Part shown: positions 12,265 through 23,387 of the stretch, piece after piece | Layout of the letters: each line of letters opens with the position of its first letter | How positions within the stretch are numbered: the first letter of the stretch is position 1 | DNA from: Ceratotherium simum simum | Lineage: Eukaryota > Chordata > Mammalia > Perissodactyla > Rhinocerotidae | DNA: 64,000 bases | Direction of reading: 5' to 3' | Assembly (NCBI RefSeq): GCF_000283155.1 | Contig: NW_004454195.1 | Coordinates: forward strand, 2,804,111 to 2,868,110 | The notes under the pieces: model-generated | The model's database searches: none | What the model was told of the DNA's origin: nothing | What the model saw: only the letters and a program-made list of their open reading frames with translations | Program-made: the position numbers and the translations under genes

Positions 12265-12350
12265 TGTGCAATAGACATTTATTGAGCATCTGCAGTGTGT
12301 GGGCTGGGATACTAGACGTGGAAGTGTTATAAATTATCTTTCAAGAACCT
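12265..12350 (-). mobile_element. L2 LINE 3' terminal fragment
   Basis: 'gacatttattgagcatctgc' followed by 'gtgggctgggatacta' is the reverse complement of the L2 3' end. Confidence 0.5.
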
Positions 12351-14150
12351 AAAATACATCTTGAATGTAGGAGTAGTTAGAGTTTCTTGGATTTATTTGG
12401 GCCTCTAATGCAATGCCCTGTTTAACTGTTGAGATTTTTTTTGAAGGCATTTACTGATTGATTGATGGGGGTCAAAACACTCTGAGGAAAGCTAAATGGC
12501 AATGATAACAGATAGTGAAAAATAAGAATGTAAAGTAGTTACTAAAATTGGAAGTGTAAATATGGTTTATAGCAGGTGAAAAACTAAAGTCAAATCATGA
12601 AAGCTTAGGATGTGTTACTTCCACCTCCTCATCTGCTGATTATCATATTTTTAGCTTTAGTATTTTTATCTTCTGACTTTTTCTGGGATGTTAATATTTA
12701 ATTTTAAAATTGGTTTTGCATTAGAAATATACTTATAATGACTTTGACATATTATTGAATGTGACCTTGTTTTTGGAATAAATGAATAGGAAAACGGTGC
12801 TATATTATCCTCAAGTTTAGTTTACTAAGTTTTTGAGGAATATATTTACTGTATGTACAGAGATATTATGCCAGTTAAGACTCTTCAACAATATGAACAT
12901 GTAGGACTAAATTCTTATATTCATAGGTCAAGTCTATTAAAATAGACTTCTGCCAGGCAACAGCAATTTAAAGATACCATCCATTGTAAGGCAGATTTTG
13001 ATTTCAGAGATTTAACACGAGAAAATTGGATGTCTTAGACTTGATGAAATATGGTAGCAGATGAGGAACAGGATTGATTGTGTGCTGGGGAGTGGCGGAT
13101 GGAAGGATGTGCTCAGTTCTGCAGATGTTGAGTTTAGGGTACCTGGGGAGAACAAAGTGTAAGACCTCACCCCGAACCTGAACTAGTCAAAGGAATGACC
13201 TACAGCTCAAAAGTGTACTTAGCTGATGAGAAGGAAGTCCAAGCATCAAGCAGAGGGAAGTGAGAGGTGTTCCCGAGGATGTAGCTCTGTAAGGAGCATA
13301 AGTGAGTTAGATATAGTGAGATCCAGCATCACATATGTGTGGATTTGTTAAGACCGCTTAGGTGACTAAAGTAAACTGTGTTATTCAAAAAACCTCCACA
13401 GGAAGTTAACAATTTCCCCTTACAGGACAAAACAGAATTCAAGGTTACATTCAACATTCTCTATGTGTAAAGAAGGATAAAAATGGAAAATATGTTGTAC
13501 TTTAATAAAAATAAGGGAGTCTCATACTGCAGCCCTCTTCTCTAAATAGAGAAGTAAAAGATTAAAACACAACAAAACAAAAACACCTTGATGGTTATAC
13601 AGTTGAGCATTTATTTTAATCCCACTGCTTTTCACTTTGCTCTCTGGTTTTATACAGTATAATTTGTTACCACTATCAAAAGCAGTGGTTGTATTGTTTT
13701 CCTATAGCCTCGAGGAAATGCATTAAAATGGGTTTTATGAGAGTGCAGCTAGAAGCAGGGGTATTTACAGAGGATACTTGTTGCTCAGATTATGAGTATA
13801 TTGTTGTAACAAAAGGAACACACTTTACTGAGATATTTTATAATCATTATCATTCAAAGTGAAACTCCAGCAGAACTGGATTTAATTGTTCCTCTACTTG
13901 GAATCATATTATACGTGCTCTCCTTCAACAGGGAGAAGTATAGGGCTGTAAATATACAGATTTCATTTTACATAGGCCAAATGAAAATAAGATGATTTAC
14001 CTGGGTGGAATGTGACCTGAGGCTAATGAAGGGTAGGAGACCTGAAGAATGATGTCATAGTCTGGAGGTAAGAGAAAGAAACTGTGTTCCTTTCTGGGAT
14101 GGAGGCTGTCTGGCCCACAGTCCTCAGATTTAATACTGACTGCATGGTTA
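12351..14150. other. Mostly unassigned; possible L2 piece near 13030-13130
   Basis: At 13030-13130 'ctgcagatgttgagtttag' resembles the reverse complement of the more 5' L2 consensus; confidence is low. The segment 13690-13900 is complex and non-repetitive but unidentified. No exon is supported. Confidence 0.3.
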
Positions 14151-14159
14151 TAAGGTTAT

Positions 14160-14575
14160 AGGTACTATAAGGTCTCTTAAAATCTAGCTTCTCAATCTCA
14201 TTTCAGACCATTTCCCCCACGCTCTCTACAATCCAGAAATTCATTCTTTAAATAAAATTTTATGTATCAGTCATATGATTCTCTTTGTGGTTTTCCCATA
14301 GTGCCACATCCTGTCTTGTCTTCAGCCCTTCACCAAGGCTGAGTTCTTTTCCTAAAACCCTTGACTCCCCACAACTAGAATAACTACTACTTATCCTTTA
14401 GGACTCTTTTTATATATGCCTCCTCTTAGAAATTGTCCGGACCCCTAAAGGCCAGATTGGATTCATTACTTTGTTCTTAACAACTTGCTGTGTTTACAGT
14501 GGTCATAGCCTTTAACAGACTATTATAATTACCTATTACCTTATGTGTTTCTCCAACTGTAAACTATAAAGGGGA
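14160..14575 (+). mobile_element. L2 LINE 3' region
   Basis: Degraded L2 order: 'tgccacatcctgtcttgtc', 'actacttatcctttagga', 'tatatgcctcctcttag', 'acaacttgctgtgtttaca', 'attacctattaccttatgtg' and 'tctccaactgtaaactata'. Confidence 0.6.
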
Positions 14576-14639
14576 AGAAATGTACTTTGGCAAAGACTGA
14601 TAATTGCCCACTAGAATCTATCCTGCCCTTGTTTCATAA

Positions 14640-15090
14640 TAATAGATTGCTAACTACTCCCAGAAATCCATTCTTCTCTTTTTCTATATTGATGGAATTG
14701 TAGCTAGAACATAGTTGCACAGCCTGGGACACTCCTTACAGCTCTGTGTCACCATATAACTAAGATTTTGGTGATTGATTTGGATTAAATGTGATGTTTC
14801 ATTATATAGACCTGCTCTTTAATACCTTGCATGCCCTTTCCCCTCCCTATGAATTGGAATCTGGACATGCCTGAGACTCAACTTTGTCAAACACTCTTGC
14901 CTATGCAGAAAAACAAGATAGAAAGGACCTGGGTGCCTGATTGACTGTGTGGAACAGACCTACTCTCCACCTAGAACTTTTTCCTTTGGCCATCACGAGA
15001 GAAATAAACTTCTATCTTCTTTAGGCTATTGATTTAATTTGGAGTCTCTTTGTTAGACTAGTTGATGTTTATCCTCACTAACAAAGGAAT
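14640..15090 (+). mobile_element. Possible MLT1-like LTR
   Basis: The 3' part, 'aagatagaaaggacctggg', 'ctgattgactgtgtggaac', 'gagagaaataaacttctatc' and 'ttaggctattgatttaat', has the order of old mammalian MaLR-type LTR ends, including a polyadenylation signal. The 5' boundary is uncertain and there are no viral genes. Confidence 0.4.
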
Positions 15091-16650
15091 GAGTAGCTTG
15101 AATTGAATAATACTACAAGACCCAAATACATGTCCTTAGTATAGCTGTCAGTCTGCAGAGGGCAGAGGCACATTGCAGCCTACAAAGCTGGTGATCTTTC
15201 TGATGCTATGGCAAAATATTCAGTGGAACTCTCTCCTGCGATAACCTGGAAAGTAGACAATGTTCCTAAGCACGCTTGGCTCTAAAGGAAGCACTTTATG
15301 TCATACCGTAAGTGTGTGTTATCTATTCCTCACTGATTATGTCAAGGAATTATAAGAATGATGAACACAGGCAATGTCTAGCTGGCTTGCAAAAAGAGTT
15401 CTAGCAAAATAGAGAGCATGTAAAAATCACGGGTCCCACAGGGTTGGAAAAACCAATGGTTTCTTTTACCAAACAACAGGATATAACTATTGTTATTCAG
15501 AATCTTTGTCCAAGGCTAACTAATTGGCCAAGAAGAAAGTAAGTCATCACTCTCAGGCCAGAGATTCTTCACAATTTCTGCTCCTCAGGATTAGAAATGT
15601 AGCACTGGTCTACCATGTTTGTTCCATAATTCAATTTTCTGAATGTTAGTTTTTATTGAATTAATTTTTGTATACTGGGAGCCATATTCAAACCTGAGAG
15701 GGGACAGAAAATCACCTAGAGAATATGAAATTTGAGTAGGGTAAAGTACCTGGCTGGAATTTTCAGTTATTTCCCTTGAGTGGGATTGATGGTGTTTTAT
15801 GTACGGGAAGAAGTTTGTATACAAATTGGTGACAAGATGGACAGCCTCTGGTGGAGAATTCTATCTTTGTCAAAAAATATCTTTTCTCCCCTTCTTACCT
15901 AGGGATAGAACTGAGCTGCATATCCCATCCCTCATTGTAGCTCTCTACTGCCCTGTGGTTGGTCTCCCATGTGGGATGGGGTGGGCAGTGATGGGTGCCC
16001 CTTCTAGGTTTCTATTCCATGCACACCTTTCATCTGTTAATACAGACATCCACTGAGCCACTCGTTGTGTCTGGTCTTCTCTCTATTGCCTATGCAATTG
16101 TGATTCTTGATGTCCCTTCCATGACATCCTTACACACATGTGGCACTGGAAATCCCAACAAAGCAGTGTAAGGATCACTCCACATAGACATAGTAGGGAT
16201 CATTTCCTCTCTCTGGGATCTTAAAACCTCTTAGGACTCTATCCAGGAAGCAAGACTTAGCTATTTTCTTCTCTCATATCCCCAAACCTATCTAAGAATG
16301 TGTTGGCTTTCCAAGGTCCAACCTAGGAAGCAGTAAAACATCAGTCCCCTTCCTTGGGTACCCACCAACCTCCTCATTCTCTTTACTTCCATTTTGAGTG
16401 TCTTCTCTCTTCTTAGCCCAAGAAATTCATTCCTAATCTTGGAAGGGTATGGTGGAAGAAAAAAAAATCTGACTCTTTTTGCCTCCTAAAGTGTATACTT
16501 AGGCCATGAAACATTTTAATTACTCTATGGGCAGAAGCTTTTGAAATTCACCCTGGGAAAAATTTCTTTTTTTTTCCTCTGTTTCATCATCACATATACC
16601 TTTCCTGACACAATAAGCAAAGAAAAAACTTGCTATAAAAATAGAGGTAA
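15091..16650. other. No recognisable feature
   Basis: Non-repetitive sequence with no identifiable family, exon or RNA gene. The short frames at 15591-16056 lack protein-like features. Confidence 0.4.
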
Positions 16651-16710
16651 AGGGCCGGCCCCGTGGCTTAGCGGTTAAGTGCTCCCCCTCCGCTGCTGGC
16701 GGCCCGGGTT
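16651..16710 (+). mobile_element. ERE SINE, 5' part, cut by an assembly gap
   Basis: 'ggccggccccgtggcttagc' and 'ggttaagtgctccccctccg' are the tRNA-like head of the perissodactyl ERE SINE, with the RNA polymerase III A box in 'tggcttagcggttaag'. The copy runs into Ns after 'ggcccgggtt'. 'agaggtaa' just before the head (ending about 16650) recurs at 16851 directly after the gap, so the hidden bases are the rest of this SINE and its tail. Confidence 0.9.
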
Positions 16711-16850
16711 NNNNNNNNNNNNNNNNNNNNNNNNNNNNNNNNNNNNNNNNNNNNNNNNNNNNNNNNNNNNNNNNNNNNNNNNNNNNNNNNNNNNNNNNNN
16801 NNNNNNNNNNNNNNNNNNNNNNNNNNNNNNNNNNNNNNNNNNNNNNNNNN
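16711..16850. other. Assembly gap, 140 N
   Basis: An unbroken run of 140 unknown bases. It starts inside an ERE SINE and ends exactly at that SINE's downstream target-site duplication. The length is plausible for the missing body and A-tail. Open frames crossing it are artefacts. Confidence 0.99.
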
Positions 16851-16860
16851 AGAGGTAAGG

Positions 16861-17186
16861 GCCAAGGGAGGAAAGGAAATGCCAAGAAAAATATCATTGG
16901 TAAATATTTAATGTTTTAATAGAGCAAATTACATGATGCATACTTATTGGAGAATACAAAGTTGGTTCTAATCAAACACATCATAATGTAACAAGAAATG
17001 ATCCGAATTTTAATTATACATCCCTTAATTTCAAACAGAGCAATACAGATCATGAAAATTTCATGGAGATCGTCATCTTATTATCAACTATAGTCTCTCT
17101 AGCATTCAGACCATTGTCTGAAGACTTGATTGGTCTCCTAGGAGAAGATGACTTCAGAAATAATTGCCAAAACCTAGGACCCAAGA
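16861..17186. other. No recognisable feature
   Basis: A+T-rich sequence between two ERE insertions; nothing identified. Confidence 0.4.
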
Positions 17187-17520
17187 TGAAGACTCCTATT
17201 TATTTATTTATTTATTTTTGTGAGGAAGATCAGCCCTGAGCTAACATCCATGCTAATCCTCCTCTTTTTGCTGAGGAAGACTGGCTCTGAGCTAACATCT
17301 ATTGCCAATCCTCCTCCTTTTTTTTTCTCCCCCAAAGCCCCAGTAGATAGATGTATGTCATAGCTGCACATCTTCTAGTTGCTGTATGTGGGACGCAGCC
17401 TCAGCATGGCCAGAGAAGCGGTGTGTCGGTGCGCGCCCAGATCCAAACCTGGGCCGCCAGTAGCGGAGCACACGCACTTAACTGCTAAGCCATAGGGCCA
17501 GCCCTGAAGACTCCTATTTA
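17187..17520 (-). mobile_element. ERE SINE with 16-bp target-site duplications
   Basis: The SINE body (17203-17504) lies between two identical copies of 'tgaagactcctattta' (17187-17202 and 17505-17520). On the plus strand it reads tail first: a TTTA-rich tail, 'gaggaagatcagccctgag', the duplicated 'ctgaggaagactggctctg', 'gctgtatgtgggacgcag' and finally the tRNA-like head 'actgctaagccatagggcc'. At about 300 bp it is longer than the copy at 54582. The exact duplication indicates modest age. Confidence 0.95.
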
Positions 17521-18325
17521 AAAATCAGGGAGAAAGGAGGAGGAAAGGGGAAGCTGGTAGGCAGAAGAGATTCAAGATCCTCGGTCCAGGTCCTGGACCC
17601 TGGTTGTCACACTGAGAAGTGTCCTCTAACCCAGTCTCAAGTCCTTAAGAAAAGATATGAGATCCCAGTGATTCTCCTTGGCAGGAGATGGAGAATAAAA
17701 CTATCTTTGATACCACTATAACCAATATTTTTGGTTGTCTTCTCACGGATTGATGAAACTGAGAGGAGATAGATTATAAGTTACCAACCACAACCTTGTG
17801 AAGAAATAAATAGGTAGATTGGTGCAATCTGTTTCTTTTCTTTGCAAGGTGAAGAGGAATCTCAGGGAGGCCTTGTCAGGGAATGTGAGTATCCCTCAGC
17901 ATCTTATAATAAAAGAAAACAGTTGATTGGAGAAACTAAAAGAAAGATATATTTCATAGATGTTTTTCTACCACCTAGAGCAAGCTGTCAAGACCCCGTG
18001 ACACAGAGAGACAGGATCAACTGGTAGTGGGGAATTAAGCGCTATGACTTTTGAAAATGTTTTAATGTCAGAAATGTGGCCTCTTTGCCTGAGAGCTGCC
18101 CAGAATAGCATTCAGTGAAATAGCTGCTCTGTGGAAGCTGCCACCAGACATCACCAATGCCCACCTGAATGCTAATTCCTAAGGCCTCTTCTACGATATC
18201 ATTCTATTGGACTTTTCTATACTATTTGAAATTGATCAACTTCCTGAGACTCTCTCCACCCTGATAACTGAGAGACTCTGTCTCCTGATTCTTCTTGTAC
18301 CTCTCTGTATTTTTTTCACTTTTTT
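17521..18325. other. No recognisable feature
   Basis: Spacer between two minus-strand ERE copies. No gene is supported. Confidence 0.4.
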
Positions 18326-18565
18326 TTTTTGTGTGTGTGTGAGGAAGATCAGCTCTGAGCTAACATCCATGCCAATCCTCCTCTTTTTGCTGAGGAAGAC
18401 TGGCCCTGGGCTAACATCTGCCTATCTTTCTCCACTTTATATGGGATGCCGCCACAGCATGGCCTGAGAAGCGGTGCATCAGTGCGCGCCCAGGTCGGAA
18501 CCTGCGAACCCCGGGCCAGCAAAGCGAAGTGCGCGCACTTGACTGCTGTACCACCTGGCTGGCCC
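18326..18565 (-). mobile_element. ERE SINE
   Basis: Reads tail to head on the plus strand: poly-T with GT repeats, 'gaggaagatcagctctgag', 'ctgaggaagactggccctg', 'agcatggcctgagaagcgg', 'cgcgcccaggtcgg' and 'ctgctgtaccacctggctgg'. 'ttcact' occurs on both sides and may be part of a worn target-site duplication. The internal polymerase III promoter side is at the right end. Confidence 0.9.
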
Positions 18566-18789
18566 ATTCACTATTTATTTTTTACTAACTCTCCTCTTCT
18601 ACCAGCTCCTTAAAATGTAGGTTTTCCACAATATTCTGCACTCTTTGTTTTTATCTTCCAATTCTGCATTGTTTCCCTGGGATATGTCACGTAGCTATCA
18701 TGGCTATATGGAGGACGCTAACCCCAAAGTCCTTCTAGTTTTCTCTAGGTAGAGTCCTTGCACCCTCCTTTGTGCTGTCATTGAAATTT

Positions 18790-18925
18790 TGCTCATAGCT
18801 CCATGAAGCCATGGGAAATCTTCATCCATTCACTCTTCTATAACTAGCTTCTAGTACAGTGCCTGGCACATAATGGGTATTCAGTGTATATGTATAATGC
18901 ATGCATGCATGAATGAATGTTTATC
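18790..18925 (+). mobile_element. L2 LINE 3' terminus
   Basis: 'agctccatgaagccatggg' ... 'agtgcctggcacataatg' and 'gaatgaatg' match the L2 3' end, with a short TGCA/TGAA repeat at its tail. Confidence 0.7.
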
Positions 18926-19589
18926 TACATATATATGTGTTATAAATTAGCTTTTAGTCTAGGCATTTTTGGTGTCAATTTAAAACAACTCACAAGTCTC
19001 AGAAGTGAATCCATGCAACATTCTGAACACCATTGTTCTGTTCCCTTGTCCTCAGCATTTCTCCATCAAATGGCTTTCTAGTCAATTTGTTAAAAAAAAA
19101 AAAAGTTCAAAACCATGATCCCTACATGAGGTCTTAACATTGAACACCTGTTTTAGGACAATGAAGGAAATAGCTAAATATAAAAGCAGTTTTCTAGAAA
19201 GAATAATCAAGTTAAAGGCAATGTCCTTTAACATACTAATTTTAAATATCCATTGCATTTATGGAGTGGAGGAAAAGTCATCTGTCTAGTGTGATTTTTT
19301 GGTCCTGGTAACAGCTATGTTTTTTTATCTTATATACTGACATATCACAAAAAAGTTACAACTAAAACTGATCTCAAAATTGAAGAAGAATGATTGATTG
19401 AGACAGGATACAAAATCTCAAAATGAAAGCTGCCCTTTTGTTAACTTACATTGCGGTGGTACGTAATTTGTTTACCTTCAACGAACAGACCAATAGCCTA
19501 TTTATGTTAATATTAACATTTTGAAATATCATAAGATTATTATGATGTCATTTGTGAGCGTCATTTGTTCACTTTTCCCCAAGAATCAT
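18926..19589. other. No recognisable feature
   Basis: A+T-rich; nothing identified beyond an A-run at about 19093. Confidence 0.4.
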
Positions 19590-19800
19590 ACTTATTTTCA
19601 TCCTAAGAGGAAATCAAGAGATTATCTTGTCCAGTTCTCTGCTTTTAGACAGATAAGGTATTAATATTCTCATCTTAGAAGAAAACCACTGCTGAAGCCC
19701 TGAGAAATGAATGACATGACCAGTTAGCTAGTGTTGGAATTCTAGGTTTTACATCTTCCAAATGCAATGCACTTGTTACTTTTAAGCACTGCTGGTTTCT
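19590..19800 (-). mobile_element. MIR-type SINE relic
   Basis: 'gagattatcttgtccagttc', 'cagataaggtattaatatt' and 'gaccagttagctagtgttgg' follow the reverse complement of the MIR core and tRNA-like part. Confidence 0.45.
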
Positions 19801-21899
19801 ATAGCAACATTTATTACACTGAATTAAGCTCATAAAATGCTATTATTCACAGACCCATTGTGGAAAGACTCAAAAAGGGAGAATACACGATGACCCTACA
19901 GGACCAAAGGAAAGAAAATGAGCAGTAATTTTTAGGCTCAACCTTTACACTCTAAAGATTTTATACACAAAACAAGCAAATGAACCTCTAATTTTAATGA
20001 AAATCATAACTATAATCTTAAATGGTCATGTTTGAAGAGAAAAATAGGGATCAGAGTAATGTCAGTAGGTTGAAAGGAACTCTAATCCTTTCTCTTTATC
20101 CTTTTTCCTACCCAGAATGCTGTGAATAACCAGTAGAATCCTATTATTATTCAATTTGAGATATATTCATGTGGAAAGAAAGAAGTAAGGAGAAATGTGA
20201 ATGTTTCGGTACTTGCCATTCACTACTGATATCTTTGAGCAAGAGATTTGCAGAAAGCATTTGTAAATTGTTGCATTAGGGCAATAAAAAACAATGCATG
20301 CCCTTGTCAACTCTCTTTCTGAAACTCTCTCAACTAAAAGAAATCATTTACCCTTCTTCTGCCACTGAGAGAGATGTTAATCTGGCACTACAGAACTCCC
20401 GTCTTAGAATCCAGTTACATCCATCCTCTTCAGGCAGTGTCCCATGTTCTGAACTTATTATCTTTTCTCTGATTCCTCCATTACCATGACAATTCCTATT
20501 TCTTTACAACCTCTAGTGTAGTGCACTCTGTGGTGTTCATCCCACAGCAACCATCTATCTCTGTCCCCATGCAGGTACAACACCTCAATTCTAGATGTTG
20601 GCCACATTGGTCCTAGTCAATAAGAACAGTCCATCTTCCTGGCCACAGTGATTGGCCCAATAAGAATGAATCTTTTGACTTTGTTCAGGGATAGAACAGG
20701 GGACAAGATGACATCTCTTACTATGGATGGTGTGATATTTAGAGATGAGAGCTGGAATGGCCCTTGCCATTCTGTTCTGATGAGGAAGGCTTCTTAAGGA
20801 TGCGGTTAACATGGCAAACAGGGAGAAGGTGTGAGAACACAAAGAAATAATGCAATGATCAAATCACACTTGCAGTTTGCTTGCCCTCTTCACCTTTTCA
20901 GTTACCAAGGCCAAAATCTGAGATGAACACAAAGGCAAGAGGCCAGTTTGAGTTAGATATCCTTTTACTTATAACTGAAAGCATCTTAAGACTTATCTGG
21001 GAAAAGGAATGGTATGTTACAACGTATTATGCAATGTGGAACTTGCTGAGCCGAGGCTGTTGGGCCCAGAGCAACAAGAAGCCCACTCCAGCAGTGAGAA
21101 AATTGGCAGTTTGGTTTTGTATGATCTCATGAAAGGTGTGTGCAGTAAGTTATGAACTCCTGATGGTATAATTATGTGATTTTATGATGTAACTCTTCCA
21201 AATGATTTGCACTTTTAAGGCCAGCTTTTTAAGCCCAAGGGAGTGATTTTCTTATGCTGTAATTCCTATAAGTTAGTTTAGGGGCCAGCAAATTTTTCTA
21301 TTTGCCTCTCAAATTATACAAACTATTCCATCTGTATCTGACACATGTGGAGTGAACAAAAAACAATCCAATCTTACTATTAATTTAGATAATAAAAGGA
21401 ATGCTATTCCTCTAACATAGGCAGTAATTCTTCTCATTGCTCTTCTGTACCATTACTCTTTTTTTCAAGTGCCCTACTATGTTAAAGCTTGTACTATTTA
21501 TAATTAGGAACCTCTAACACGATTTCAGTAACATCTTGATGCTCTCAAACCTCAAGTTTTTGTCACGGTTGTTATTTTGTTCTGTCTTTTTCAATTTTCT
21601 TTTGGTGGGGACTAAACACAATTGAATTGTTGCATAAGACATGGCCACACAGAATTTCAGTCTCAGCTGCATAAAACCAAGACAGATGGAAAGATGCAGC
21701 GTCTGCTACACATTCTGGGTAAACATTCTGTAGCTTCTTAAACAAATATAAATTCAAGGTGCCCTGTCCTTCTGCCCAGACCTTTGGCTGGCATCCAGGA
21801 GGCCTGGTGAACCATCTGTCCATTCATGTTTATAGGGAATTGTCAAAGACATCCATGATTTTGTCTTGTTTACAAATGTGGTCCATATTGCGCACTGGG
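19801..21899. other. Unassigned; possible old LTR near 20590-20850
   Basis: At 20590-20850 'ggccacagtgattggccc' and 'aataagaatgaatctttt' resemble the promoter half of some old mammalian LTRs, but I cannot name a family. No exon is supported in the rest. Confidence 0.3.
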
Positions 21900-22075
21900 A
21901 AGATCCCTGGGCTCGAAGAAAAGAACCCTGGTTCTAGTTATCGTTTTGTGTCAAACCAGCAATGTAACCTCAGGTAGAACATTGCAGCTTTCATGGCTCC
22001 TTTTCTCATATGTAAATCATGGGAATGAACTGGATGTTCTCTCAGATGCCTTCCAGATTCTGTAAAGAGTTTTTC
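21900..22075 (+). mobile_element. MIR SINE relic
   Basis: Forward MIR order: 'ccctggttctagttatcg' (B-box side), 'gcaatgtaacctcaggtag', 'ctccttttctcatatgtaaa' and 'tcatgggaatgaactgga'. Confidence 0.55.
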
Positions 22076-22249
22076 TTCTTGACAAAAATATGGTCTCCCT
22101 TTCCTGTGCACTCTGCTTTGACAGAATTCTTCAAAACCTGAAGAAACAAGTTTAGATTTCTGAGGAAGCCATGTGGACTAAATTAGCTGTTGTAGTGACT
22201 TCGGCGAAGTACCAGTGTAATAGACACTCTCCTTGGGCACAGCTAGACA

Positions 22250-22440
22250 TCCATCCGTCTATTCATCCAACATGTCTTGAGGTCTCACGGTAATGGGTAC
22301 TCCTGTATTTGCTGTGTGAGAGGGAAAGAATGTTAGGGATGGGTGGGAACTATGCATGCAGGGTCATTTTTGTGTGCTCAAGAACCGAGCTCACCATCTA
22401 GTGAAGGGACAGACACAAATAAGCAATTAATTTACTGACT
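22250..22440 (-). mobile_element. L2 LINE 3' end fragment
   Basis: 'attcatccaacatgtcttga', 'gctcaccatctagtgaaggg' and 'acagacacaaataagcaatt' follow the L2 reverse complement. Confidence 0.5.
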
Positions 22441-22669
22441 TTCTTAGTGGGTTGGGGACCAAAGATCAGAAATTGAAGGAGAGTAACGAGGCTAAAGTTA
22501 AGAAGATTCAGAAGAAAAGTACACTCTGGATATGCTAGGAAGTTGTTTACTTTTCCCTGCTACGGTTAGAAAACTACCCAGAATAAGTTCATCCCATAAT
22601 CGCAAGGGCCTAATTAAGAAACACAGATGATTGAATATGCACTTTATAAATCAACTTACCGGATAAATG

Positions 22670-22785
22670 TGAGCTCATTGAGTACTGGAACTATGACTGT
22701 TTTTCTCACTGCTGCATCCCCAACGATTAGCGTAGAGTCTACGTGTAGTAGACACTCAATAAATGCTTGCCGAATGGCTATGGGA
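22670..22785 (+). mobile_element. L2 LINE 3' terminus
   Basis: 'gtgagctcattgagtactgg', 'ctgctgcatccccaacga' and 'agacactcaataaatgcttg' are the L2 3' end in forward order. It is opposite to the L2 piece at 22250, so the two are separate insertions. Confidence 0.75.
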
Positions 22786-22999
22786 TGAATTAACTCAGAC
22801 TAATTCTAATTAGTTCTAATTGAAGTGGTGTGATGTTTTCTTTATGAATTAAATAAAATGTATCAATATATCAATGTGTACGAAAGAAATTAGGCTGATT
22901 CATGAACAACAAAACATTACAACTTCACTTTTATGAAATTAGAAAGAGAATGATGAGTGTATACTTTTAAATAATTTTAATACTGAAAATTAGTGGTTG

Positions 23000-23387
23000 T
23001 GTTACTGAACAAAGTGAGTTCACCTCCTGGCGAATTAAATAAGGCTCTACACCAGTGGAAGTTGTCTCACAAATTAAAGTGTATTCACAGCAAATAGGAG
23101 ACCATAAGGAATCATTTCCAAAGTCATGGTGTCCTCGAACAAAGGGAAGCAAGGACCTTTATTTTGGATGGGGAATGAATATTCAAAAGGGAGAGGTGGG
23201 TATTTGCTCACGCAGGCTCAGTTGGAAAACAGGCTTCCACATACACTGAAGGTTAAGGTGATAAGGCCTAAGCTTCTCCTGGAGAGATCTTCACATTAAA
23301 AATAAGGCAAAGGTCATGGGCGTAGCTCTTATAGTGAGGTTTGGTCTGGTTCAGGGTGGTTGGTGGTTGCATCTCCTTAACATAACA
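23000..23387 (-). mobile_element. Solo LTR-like element, copy B
   Basis: Reverse-complement homologue of 10260-10697. Read on the minus strand it begins 'tgttatgttaaggagatg', passes 'ccaaccaccctgaaccag' and 'ctccaggagaagcttagg', and ends 'cactttgttcagtaaca'. Thus it starts with TG and ends with CA, as retroviral LTRs do. Copy B is about 50 bp shorter than copy A because of small deletions. The AATAAA is degraded. No internal viral sequence adjoins either copy. Confidence 0.55.

Noticed and set aside
16520..16897. Frames running through the N block
   Set aside because: Their length comes from unknown bases in the assembly gap, and the known part is SINE.
10260..23387. A provirus bounded by the two LTR-like copies
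   Set aside because: The copies are in opposite orientation and the DNA between them is L2, MIR and ERE, not retroviral genes.
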